Below are positions 1 to 5,586 of a DNA stretch of 6,036 nt, in pieces. The DNA is from Deltaproteobacteria bacterium (GTDB taxonomy: Bacteria; Desulfobacterota; Desulfobacteria; Desulfobacterales; JAABPS01), in NCBI GenBank assembly GCA_019309685.1, contig JAFDFT010000549.1:1-6036 (forward strand), in the 5' to 3' direction. A program made the position numbers and the translations under genes. Each line of letters begins with the position of its first letter. Position 1 is the stretch's first letter. The notes beneath the pieces are model-generated. The model was given only the letters and a program-made list of their open reading frames with translations. It did not search any database and was not told where the DNA came from.

Positions 1-2
1 TT

Positions 3-815
3 TATCCATCCAATGATTTTGATATGGATGGCGATGTGGATGGATGGAACTTGGGTCTTGACTTCTGGTTGAGATTTCCCGTTACTGCAGATACATCCAT
101 GCCTCTTGTTTTCAGAATCGATTATCAGAAAAAAGAGAGGGACGGGTCCGGAGACGGAGATATTCGTGTGTCCACATCACCTCCTGGCGGACCCTATGAC
201 GGACTTGTAGGACCTTTGGATTGGGACTACAATAGCGAAGAGACCTTGCTCACGATTACAGCAGGCGGAGGTTTTGATATCGGTGTATCCGCAAATACCA
301 ATATAGCGGTTGGCCTGTTTTACAATTATATTAACTCCAAAACGGATTTGGAAATGACCATTAGTCCGGGCGGTGGACTTGACCTTTTGACTGAAACAGA
401 CGGTTATCCTGAATCTTCAGAACATCAGATTAAGCTTCAGTTCGCAGGGGAACACAAATTGTCGTCATGCTTGACAATGAGAGGCGGGCTCAGCACTTTT
501 TATGGATGGGTTTCCGAAGAATACGATCTTGATGGCGGAGTAGATATTAGCGGTCTGGGATCTGCCTCCTCTCTTTTAAATAATAGTATTTCTCTGGATG
601 GGAATCGCTGGGGTATAGAAGCTTCTTTGGGTGCCACCTGGGTGTGTGAACGTATTACTGTTGAGCCGTTTATAAATGGCGGATATCAGAGAGTCAGTCT
701 TGATGGAAATGAAGATTGGAGTTTGATCGGTATTGATGCATTGTCCTTTGATGTGGATAAAGAAATAGACAAATGGTTCATTGGAGGGGGTTTCTCTCTT
801 CTGTTTGATCTATAA
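3..815 (+). CDS. Outer-membrane beta-barrel protein, 3' part (5' end outside window)
   Basis: The frame is open from the first bases of the window, reading YPSNDFD ahead of the first internal Met at 24, so the gene almost certainly starts upstream and 270 residues are visible. The protein has alternating polar/hydrophobic stretches ending in aromatic or glycine residues (for example TITAGGGFDIGVSA, NIAVGLFYNYI, WGIEASLGATWVCE, ITVEPFINGGYQRV). These are separated by acidic Gly/Asp/Ser-rich loops, the pattern of amphipathic transmembrane strands and extracellular loops. It ends in a final strand, WFIGGGFSLLFDL, resembling the C-terminal signal recognised by the BAM machinery, although the last residue is Leu rather than Phe. 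It probably acts in the outer membrane as a porin-like or autotransporter-type barrel; the substrate cannot be told. No specific family was recognised. It is followed 15 bp later by a terminator, so it is the last gene of its transcript. Confidence 0.75.
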   Translation, partial: YPSNDFDMDGDVDGWNLGLDFWLRFPVTADTSMPLVFRIDYQKKERDGSGDGDIRVSTSPPGGPYDGLVGPLDWDYNSEETLLTITAGGGFDIGVSANTNIAVGLFYNYINSKTDLEMTISPGGGLDLLTETDGYPESSEHQIKLQFAGEHKLSSCLTMRGGLSTFYGWVSEEYDLDGGVDISGLGSASSLLNNSISLDGNRWGIEASLGATWVCERITVEPFINGGYQRVSLDGNEDWSLIGIDALSFDVDKEIDKWFIGGGFSLLFDL

Positions 816-830
816 AAAGCCATAATAATA

Positions 831-865
831 AAGGGGCGGGATGAAATTCATCCGCCCCTTTTTTT
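831..865 (+). terminator. Rho-independent terminator of the barrel gene
   Basis: The arms AAGGGGCGG and CCGCCCCTT are perfectly complementary (9 bp). The stem continues inward through ATGAA/TTCAT, with one bulged G and a small loop. A run of seven T (859-865) follows directly. It lies 15 bp after the barrel stop codon. This is a strong textbook intrinsic terminator for + strand transcription. Confidence 0.93.
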
Positions 866-1089
866 ATGAAGAATACTTTCCCTTTGAAAAAATCTAACCT
901 GCTGTCCTCACTAAATCTTATTATATAAAAAATACTCTTTATTCATATTATCCTTTTGTCATCAATAAGCAAAATAGGCACATTCAATTTTATCCGATCT
1001 TTAAAAAAAATAATACGGTTTTGTTGTATTAGAATCCCAGATAGTGTATAGATTTAACAATGTTGTAGCTAAAGAAGAATTCTATTGTT
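866..1089. other. AT-rich intergenic spacer
   Basis: This 224-bp stretch lies between the terminator and the next start codon. It is very AT-rich with frequent stops in all frames, and I see no gene or RNA in it. Its right part should hold the promoter for the 1090/1294 gene pair; one weak candidate is listed separately. Confidence 0.6.
1024..1052 (+). promoter_or_regulatory. Weak candidate sigma70-type promoter for the 1090/1294 pair
   Basis: TTGTAT (1024-1029) and TATAGA (1047-1052) are separated by 17 bp and lie about 38 bp before the ATG at 1090. Each box matches only its first three or four consensus bases, and AT-rich DNA produces such matches by chance. Treat this as a guess supported mainly by its position. 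Confidence 0.22.
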
Positions 1090-1290
1090 ATGAGATCGCA
1101 ACATTTCCTGGTAACTTCCGTCAGTATGCTCGTCTTATGCTGTTTTCTTTTGTACATTTCAGCAAGATCTGCTTTTTCTGCCACCTGCTCTGTTGATCCT
1201 TTAAACGGTAAAAATAATAATGATGGAAGTTTCGAACAAGCAGTTTCTTCCGGAAATCAAGCGGGTATTATGCTACAAGGAAAGAGGTAA
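1090..1290 (+). CDS. Short exported protein; probable truncated start of a parallel beta-helix protein
   Basis: This is a 66-residue product. Residues 1-31 form a clear Sec signal peptide: Arg2, a hydrophobic core VSMLVLCCFLLYI, and a likely cleavage site after AFSA. The mature part begins TCSVDPLNGKNNNDGSFEQ. This resembles the opening of secreted right-handed parallel beta-helix proteins (DUF1565/pectate-lyase-like), which commonly start with a Y-V-D-P-x-N-G-x-D-x-N-D-G-S motif and continue for several hundred residues. Here the frame stops after only about 20 more residues with no helix repeats, so the gene looks like a remnant or a truncated copy. The only ribosome-binding sequence is a weak AGAAGA about 11 bp upstream. 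The stop codon is 3 bp from the next ATG, and its last codons contain that gene's ribosome-binding site, so the two are probably co-transcribed. It could instead be a genuine small secreted protein. Confidence 0.5.
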   Translation: MRSQHFLVTSVSMLVLCCFLLYISARSAFSATCSVDPLNGKNNNDGSFEQAVSSGNQAGIMLQGKR

Positions 1291-1293
1291 AAT

Positions 1294-1767
1294 ATGAAAT
1301 CCAGATCAATTTTAGTTACAGTATTTATTGCCACCTTTTTAATTTTATTTGGATGTAATCAAAAATCGGAACTCCTGACGAATCAATATGATGAAAAAGA
1401 AATGAACCAGGCGATTGAAACCGCGCAATTGACGTTTGATAAATTTCTTGAACGATTTCGGAATCCTCAGCCAGGTGATGAAGATTTTAATGTGAAAGTA
1501 AAAATTGAGGATAAAAATGGGGTAGAGCATTTCTGGCTCAGTGATCTCAGACTGGGTTCCGAACCCTACATAGGTATTATCGGGAATGATCCCGGAATTG
1601 TTAGAAATGTAAAATTCGGCCAGCAATACTCATTTCAAAGAGCTGACATCCGTGATTGGATGTTTATGTCCAATGGAAAGATGCAGGGGAATTACACACT
1701 TCGCGTTATTTTAAAGTCCATGCCCGAAGAGGAATCCGAGGAAATTAAGAAGAATATTGGATGGTAG
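1294..1767 (+). CDS. DUF2314 (YegJ-like) lipoprotein
   Basis: This is a 157-residue protein. The N-terminus MKSRSILVTVFIATFLILFGC is a type II signal peptide with a lipobox LFGC; Cys21 would be lipidated, and Asn22 at +2 does not suggest inner-membrane retention, so outer-membrane anchoring is likely. From about residue 33 to the end it matches the DUF2314 pattern: an Asp/Glu-rich start (DEKEMNQAIETAQLTFDKF), a central VKVKIEDKNGVEHFWLSDL, a short segment GIIGNDPGIV, and the ending VKFGQQYSFQRADIRDWMF...GKMQGNYTLRVIL. This fits the length of E. coli YegJ. The molecular function of DUF2314 proteins is not established. The start is supported by AAAGAGG (1281-1287), 6 bp before the ATG and inside the 3' end of the preceding gene. 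That gene is 3 bp away, and coupling to it is likely. Confidence 0.85.
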   Translation: MKSRSILVTVFIATFLILFGCNQKSELLTNQYDEKEMNQAIETAQLTFDKFLERFRNPQPGDEDFNVKVKIEDKNGVEHFWLSDLRLGSEPYIGIIGNDPGIVRNVKFGQQYSFQRADIRDWMFMSNGKMQGNYTLRVILKSMPEEESEEIKKNIGW

Positions 1768-1793
1768 TTTCGACAAGACACCGGGTAATCCTG

Positions 1794-1822
1794 TTCAGGT
1801 ATTTCCTTGTGGAAATTATAAT
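1794..1822 (+). promoter_or_regulatory. Candidate sigma70-type promoter for the radical SAM gene
   Basis: A perfect TATAAT at 1817-1822 is preceded, at a 17-bp spacing, by TTCAGG (1794-1799), a poor -35 box. Transcription would begin near 1830, about 30 bp before the GTG start at 1862. Its position downstream of the in-frame ATG at 1757 is a further argument for the GTG start. I see no terminator between the lipoprotein gene and this one, so read-through is also possible. Confidence 0.4.
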
Positions 1823-1850
1823 TCGGATAGGAATAAAAAAAATTGCAGGA

Positions 1851-1856
1851 AAGGAG
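1851..1856 (+). promoter_or_regulatory. Ribosome-binding site deciding the GTG start at 1862
   Basis: AAGGAG lies 5 bp before GTG at 1862, within a longer purine stretch AGGAAAGGAG. The alternative in-frame ATG at 1757 lies inside the lipoprotein coding region. It would add 35 residues of low-complexity, unconserved-looking sequence. Confidence 0.85.
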
Positions 1857-1861
1857 TGCAA

Positions 1862-2722
1862 GTGAATACTGACGATTTGATTAAAAAATCACAAGATGAA
1901 AATAAATTATCCCAGTCGGAACTTACGCATCTGTTAAGTTTGCCGCCAGATTCCGCAGATTCATATCGTGTTATGGCCGAAGCCAATCGTGTATCCAAGG
2001 AGTTGTCCGGAGGATATGCAGAAGTTCATGCGCAATTCGCGCTCAATCTTGCTCCCTGTCCGGGAAACTGTGTTTTTTGTTCTTTTGCTCAAGTGAATGG
2101 GGTTTTTTCCGAAGCGTCCCAGCTTGAGCCGGAGGAAGCGGTTGCCCAAGCGAAGCAATTTGAAAAGGACGGTGTGAATGCCATTTTTGTCATGACAACC
2201 GCAAAGTATCCGTTTGAAAAGTTTGTCGAAATTTCACAGGAAATCCGATTAAACCTAAACCCTGAGACAACCCTTATCGCGAATGTCGGAGATCAGCCGG
2301 CTGATCACGCGAAGAAACTAAAAGCTGTTGGGCCGGAGCACACGAATGATGAGATCGCTGAAATGATTTGTTTTACCGCTTCTTTTAACCCGTCTTACAG
2401 TGGCGCTGCCAGGCGTATTGCGATTCCCAACACGAAGATAGCTGAACGGGGAATGATCAGTGAACTTCGAATGTCTCAAATTGTTGCTGTTACCCGTTTG
2501 GGAATGCCACGAACGGTGATGGGAAATTGCACACACGAACCATGCACGCTGGGGGCACTGGCAGGGGCAAATTTGTTTTGGGCCGAGGCTGGCGCTAATC
2601 CAAGAGATGTGGAAAAAAATACTGAAAAGGGGAGGGGCGACACGGTCGAGTACTGCAAAAAGTTGTTTTATGAAAGCGGCTGGGATCTGTTTGCCGGTCC
2701 ATCACGCTATTACCTCAATTGA
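1862..2722 (+). CDS. BioB-like radical SAM enzyme with apparent internal deletion
   Basis: This is a 286-residue protein from a GTG start. Residues 66-73 (CPGNCVFC) are the CX3CX2C motif that binds the [4Fe-4S] cluster cleaving S-adenosylmethionine. The N-terminal helical part (residues 1-60, with LPPDSADSYRVMAEANRVSKELSGG) and the C-terminal GANLFWAEAGANPRD resemble the biotin synthase/HydE/PylB group, so a cytosolic cofactor- or amino-acid-type radical reaction is likely; the substrate is unknown. C223 and C228 (NCTHEPC) may be extra metal or structural ligands. Barrel elements 1-3 are recognisable up to KKLKAVG (residue 157). The chain then goes straight to PEHTNDEIAEMI, a segment that in this family normally follows strand 5. 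Strand 4, helix 4 and most of strand 5 (about 45-50 residues) therefore seem missing, in frame, near position 2333. With such a gap activity is doubtful. Radical SAM assignment is very sure, the subfamily moderately, and the deletion is inferred from family knowledge. Confidence 0.85.
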   Translation: MNTDDLIKKSQDENKLSQSELTHLLSLPPDSADSYRVMAEANRVSKELSGGYAEVHAQFALNLAPCPGNCVFCSFAQVNGVFSEASQLEPEEAVAQAKQFEKDGVNAIFVMTTAKYPFEKFVEISQEIRLNLNPETTLIANVGDQPADHAKKLKAVGPEHTNDEIAEMICFTASFNPSYSGAARRIAIPNTKIAERGMISELRMSQIVAVTRLGMPRTVMGNCTHEPCTLGALAGANLFWAEAGANPRDVEKNTEKGRGDTVEYCKKLFYESGWDLFAGPSRYYLN

Positions 2723-2825
2723 GCGAAAGTTGAGAATGCTCCAGCTTCCCCGGCGGCGGGATCTACGCTTCGCTCCAACAAAGCATCAAGGGTGAAGCCG
2801 TAATAATCTATTGCGATCCCTTGAT
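2721..2825. repeat. GC-rich cluster of inverted repeats
   Basis: Three inverted repeats lie in tandem. GAGCGAA (2721-2727) pairs with TTCGCTC (2769-2775). Inside it CCCG (2749-2752) pairs with CGGG (2757-2760) around a 4-base loop. ATCAAGGG (2785-2792) then pairs with CCCTTGAT (2818-2825). The first arm overlaps the radical SAM stop codon. No T-run follows, so it is not a standard terminator. It may be a small dispersed intergenic repeat, a folded 3' end that protects mRNA, or a decayed element. Confidence 0.4.
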
Positions 2826-3024
2826 AACGCAGAAGATGGGGCATTATCGGTTTTCCCGGAGGGTAAATAAAATGAAAATATAAATGATATGTATACCTCA
2901 TCTATAGACTATAGAAGATATACAAAAACCGGAATAAAACCGGCTATTCTTAAGCCCTTATTCAATTAATAAAAGCTTTTCATTTTATTTACGCTCATTT
3001 GAAGTATTACAATTAACCATTAAG
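2723..3024. other. Convergent intergenic region
   Basis: This is the spacer between the stop codons of the radical SAM gene (+) and the receiver-kinase gene (-). Its first ~100 bp is unusually GC-rich and foldable for this window. The rest is AT-rich and contains a candidate - strand terminator plus the short palindromic run CTATAG-A-CTATAG near 2903-2915. No gene is convincing: a 63-codon - strand frame through the GC-rich part has no ribosome-binding site. Confidence 0.6.
2924..2945 (-). terminator. Candidate terminator of the kinase operon
   Basis: Read on the - strand, AGCCGG and CCGGTT form a 6-bp stem (one G-T pair) around a 7-base loop TTTTATT. The T-run (minus-strand reading of AAAAA at 2924-2928) follows at once. 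It lies about 80 bp past the stop codon of the receiver-kinase gene. The stem is short, so the call is moderate. Confidence 0.45.
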
Positions 3025-4530
3025 TCATGAAACCGGCATCTGGTTTTGAAGCGGCAGAATAACCGTAAACGTTGTCCCTTCACCCGAGGTGCTTTCTACG
3101 TCAATCATCCCGCCTAGAGAATCAACGATTCCCTTGACAATGGGAAGGCCCAAACCCGTTCCGGTGATAAATCTGGTTTTATCATCTTTAACTCTGTAAA
3201 ACCTGTCAAAAATTTTGTCCAGATATTTTTCCTGAATCCCAAACCCATTATCAATAACAGCAATGCGGAGGTTTATTCCCGTGAGGTCCACTTTTACTTT
3301 TATTTTTCCGCCATTTTGCGTGTAGTGAATCGCGTTTGTAATAAGGTTTCCAAAAAGGCTTTCCAATGAAACCGGATCGGTCGTAATGGAAGGCAACCGT
3401 TTTTTGGGAAGTTCCAGGGTAAGTGTCTGTTCTTTGCTTTTTGCCTTCGTGTTGAGGAAATCAGTAATATTTTTTAATACATCTTCAATGCTAACAGATT
3501 TGGGTTCCTGTGAGGTGATGCCCGCTTCAATACGGGACAGATCGAGTAGGTCTCCAATCAGAGAAATCAAGCCCATGGTTTTTTCTTTTGCTCTGGATAG
3601 TATTTCCTGGTCTGCTTGCAGGTCATCTTCAACCATATCTTGTAAAACAACGGCTAACTGTTCATGGATTGTTGAAAGAGGGGATCGCAGTTCATGAGAA
3701 ACCTTGGCTACAAATTCTGACTTGAGTTGATCCAGTGCTTTCATAGTGGTGATATCGACGACGTTTACCACTGCTCCCATACATTCCCTTCTTTCACCCA
3801 AAACCGGCTGACCGCGCGCGAGAAGGTATTTATTGCCGGATACTGCGAATTCATAAGTAGGAATATCATCGAAATCCACATGTTTTCCCTGAGAAATTTC
3901 CATGATAAGATCACAAAGGCCCTTTTCAGAAACGTAATCATTGATGTGCTCCCCGGGTCCCAAATCGGATTTTAGATCTAGCAGTTTTCGAAAGGACGGA
4001 TTCATGAGAACAACCTGCCCTTGTGAATTGGTGACAACCACTCCATTTGGGAGCGACTCGATAATAGTACGGATACGGCTTTTTTCAGTATCCAGATCAA
4101 ATAACGTTTGTTGACGTTCCCTTTCAAGTAGTTCGGCTTCTTTGGTCAGTCGAATTCTTTCAACCGCACGGTTGATAACGATTCTTAGCTGATCCGGCTC
4201 AAAGGGTTTGGGAATAAAATCATACGCACCCCGTTTCATTGCTTCGATGGCGGTTTCAACAGTGGCAAAACCGGTGATAACAATTACAAGAATTGATTCA
4301 TCCAATTTTCTGATCAGCCCGAGGACTTCCATGCCGTCCATGCCCGGCATCTTCATGTCAAGCAAAACGATAGAGACTTTTTCCTTTTCCAGGATTTTAA
4401 GACCTTCCTCTCCCCGGGGTGCCTTTATCACAGAACAGTTCATCCGAGTAAGGATACGCTCAACTCCATCTCTGATATCTTTTTCATCATCGATAACAAG
4501 TACATTGATTGCATCGGGGCTAATCGTCAT
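3025..4530 (-). CDS. Receiver-PAS-histidine kinase
   Basis: This is a 501-residue cytosolic signalling protein with no membrane segment. Residues 8-122 are a receiver domain with acidic pocket D14/D15, phospho-acceptor D58 (LLDMKMPGMDG), T86 and K108 (FIPKPF). A charged helical linker (about 120-150) probably forms a coiled coil. A PAS domain with its C-terminal PAC part spans about 152-265. The HisKA dimerisation domain carries H279 (KVSHELRSPLS). The HATPase domain has an N box (NLITNAIHY, N395/N399), G1 IDNGFGI, F box FDRFYRV, G2 GTGLGLPIV and G3 SGEGTTF, so it appears fully active. AAGGA 7 bp before the ATG supports the start. Translation probably couples to the upstream kinase gene, whose residual tail overlaps this start. 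Without transmembrane parts it likely reads a cytosolic cue through PAS or is set by phosphorylation of its receiver. No DNA-binding output is attached. Confidence 0.95.
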   Translation of the reverse strand: MTISPDAINVLVIDDEKDIRDGVERILTRMNCSVIKAPRGEEGLKILEKEKVSIVLLDMKMPGMDGMEVLGLIRKLDESILVIVITGFATVETAIEAMKRGAYDFIPKPFEPDQLRIVINRAVERIRLTKEAELLERERQQTLFDLDTEKSRIRTIIESLPNGVVVTNSQGQVVLMNPSFRKLLDLKSDLGPGEHINDYVSEKGLCDLIMEISQGKHVDFDDIPTYEFAVSGNKYLLARGQPVLGERRECMGAVVNVVDITTMKALDQLKSEFVAKVSHELRSPLSTIHEQLAVVLQDMVEDDLQADQEILSRAKEKTMGLISLIGDLLDLSRIEAGITSQEPKSVSIEDVLKNITDFLNTKAKSKEQTLTLELPKKRLPSITTDPVSLESLFGNLITNAIHYTQNGGKIKVKVDLTGINLRIAVIDNGFGIQEKYLDKIFDRFYRVKDDKTRFITGTGLGLPIVKGIVDSLGGMIDVESTSGEGTTFTVILPLQNQMPVS

Positions 4531-4576
4531 TTTTATTTCCTTTACCCTCTGAAGTGTTTATGGGAAGTTCTATCAT
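4520..4576 (-). pseudogene. Out-of-frame leftover C-terminus of the upstream histidine kinase
   Basis: Directly after the point where the upstream kinase frame ends, a frame displaced by one base reads MIELPINTSEGKGNKNDD and then stops at TAG. IELPIN is what normally follows the G3 box at the end of a histidine kinase ATPase domain (compare TFTVILPLQN at the same place in the neighbouring kinase). Its stop codon lies 11 bases inside the start of the receiver-kinase gene, a typical overlap for coupled genes. This supports the idea that the kinase originally ran on to 4520 and lost an internal piece. The ribosome-binding site of the next gene lies in this stretch. Confidence 0.65.
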
Positions 4577-5577
4577 AGCCCTGTGCCTTTGCCTTCTTTT
4601 TTCGTAGTAAAAAAGGGTTCAAAGATATTTGATTTTATTTCTTTAGGTATGCCAGGGCCGGTATCCGCGATTTCAATACATATGTGGTCTTTGGCGGGAT
4701 TTAAGAAGGTCTTCAAGGTCAGGTTGCCTTTTCCTTCCATGGCCTGTGCCGCATTAAGGATAATGTTCATGAACATATGATTCAGCTGCTGGATGTCTGC
4801 TTTTACAGGTGGAAGATTCGGATTAAGGTCTTTTTCTGTTATAATGTTTTGAAATAAAGCCTGATTTTCAAGCAAAAACAGTGTCCGGGTAATCGCCCGG
4901 TTGATATCGCAGGGTTTCATGAACTGGCTCGTCTGTCTCGCAAATTCAAGCAGCTCCTTTACGATATCACTGCATCTTTGGGTGTCCTTTAGGATGCGGT
5001 GCAGATCATCTTTCACTTTTTCTTCCAGCTCATATTCTTCGAGGATTAACTTCGTAAACAGGCTGATACCGCCCAATGGATTATTTAACTGGTGAGCAAC
5101 TCCCGCGGCCAGCTTTCCTAGAGATGACATTTTTTCAGCCTGCAATAATTGGACCTGGGTTTTTTCCAGTTTCTTTTTCATTTCTATTTCTTCGCGCATA
5201 TCATGGAAAAATCCAATGGTGGCCACTTCTTTGTCCCTTTCGTACACAATGGAAGCGTTCAGCCTGATGGGGATGATGTCTCCATTCTTTCCAGTAATAT
5301 TGGCCTGATAGGTTTTTAGCTTGCCTTTGTTCCCGTATTCATCACTACGGAGTTTTTTCATAACTTCCTTTGCGCCTTCTCCAGGGTAAACATCACGGAT
5401 GTCGAGACTTTTCAACGCCTCTTCAACGCTATATCCGCTGATTTCAGCGGCTGCGTCGTTAAAAATAATGACCTTTCCTGTTTTGTCAGCCGCGATGATT
5501 GCGTCTACGGCACTTTGGATGAGATTTTGAAAGAATGCGTCGGATCTTTTCAAATCTATTTCTTTACTGGTTCCCAT
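4573..5577 (-). CDS. PAS sensor histidine kinase, truncated in the ATPase domain
   Basis: The visible product has 334 residues: a PAS domain with PAC part (about 15-127; IIAADKTGKVIIFNDAAAEISGYS), a short coiled coil (127-150), a HisKA domain with H162 in LAAGVAHQLNNPLGG, and a HATPase domain from about 262. The H-box type is that of NtrB/AtoS-like kinases. N box (MNIILNAAQAM, N271/N275), G1 (DTGPGI) and F box (IFEPFFTTK) are present, but the protein stops at GKGTGL. The rest of G2, the G3 box and the last strands, about 25-30 residues, are absent, so ATP-dependent autophosphorylation is probably lost. No membrane segment is seen. The Met at 5577 was chosen because GGGAGG lies just upstream. 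An earlier in-frame ATG at 5658 has no ribosome-binding site and adds 27 unconserved-looking residues. It is the first gene of the kinase operon; an intact version would be the natural phosphodonor for the next gene's receiver. Confidence 0.85.
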   Translation of the reverse strand: MGTSKEIDLKRSDAFFQNLIQSAVDAIIAADKTGKVIIFNDAAAEISGYSVEEALKSLDIRDVYPGEGAKEVMKKLRSDEYGNKGKLKTYQANITGKNGDIIPIRLNASIVYERDKEVATIGFFHDMREEIEMKKKLEKTQVQLLQAEKMSSLGKLAAGVAHQLNNPLGGISLFTKLILEEYELEEKVKDDLHRILKDTQRCSDIVKELLEFARQTSQFMKPCDINRAITRTLFLLENQALFQNIITEKDLNPNLPPVKADIQQLNHMFMNIILNAAQAMEGKGNLTLKTFLNPAKDHICIEIADTGPGIPKEIKSNIFEPFFTTKKEGKGTGL

Positions 5578-5580
5578 ATT

Positions 5581-5586
5581 CCTCCC
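5581..5586 (-). promoter_or_regulatory. Ribosome-binding site of the PAS kinase
   Basis: On the - strand GGGAGG lies 3 bases before ATG at 5577. The spacing is short but the match to the anti-Shine-Dalgarno sequence is strong, and no comparable site precedes the alternative ATG at 5658. Confidence 0.7.

Noticed and set aside
1345..1626. 93-codon - strand open frame opposite the DUF2314 gene
   Set aside because: It is antisense to a well-supported lipoprotein and has no recognisable family or start signal.
1757..1861. N-terminal extension of the radical SAM protein from the ATG at 1757
   Set aside because: No ribosome-binding site; it overlaps the end of the lipoprotein gene and lies upstream of a candidate promoter. 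GTG at 1862 has a strong AAGGAG at good spacing.
2721..2830. Integron attC site between the convergent genes
   Set aside because: Inverted repeats are present, but no properly paired RYYYAAC/GTTRRRY core sites were found, and no integrase or cassette arrangement is nearby.
2710..2901. 63-codon open frame on the - strand through the GC-rich intergenic patch
   Set aside because: No ribosome-binding site, no recognisable domain, and it overlaps the radical SAM stop; openness is expected in GC-rich DNA.
3386..3697. Open frames on the + strand inside the two kinase genes (for example 3386-3697 and 4208-4552)
   Set aside because: They are antisense shadows of strongly supported kinase domains and show no domain features of their own.
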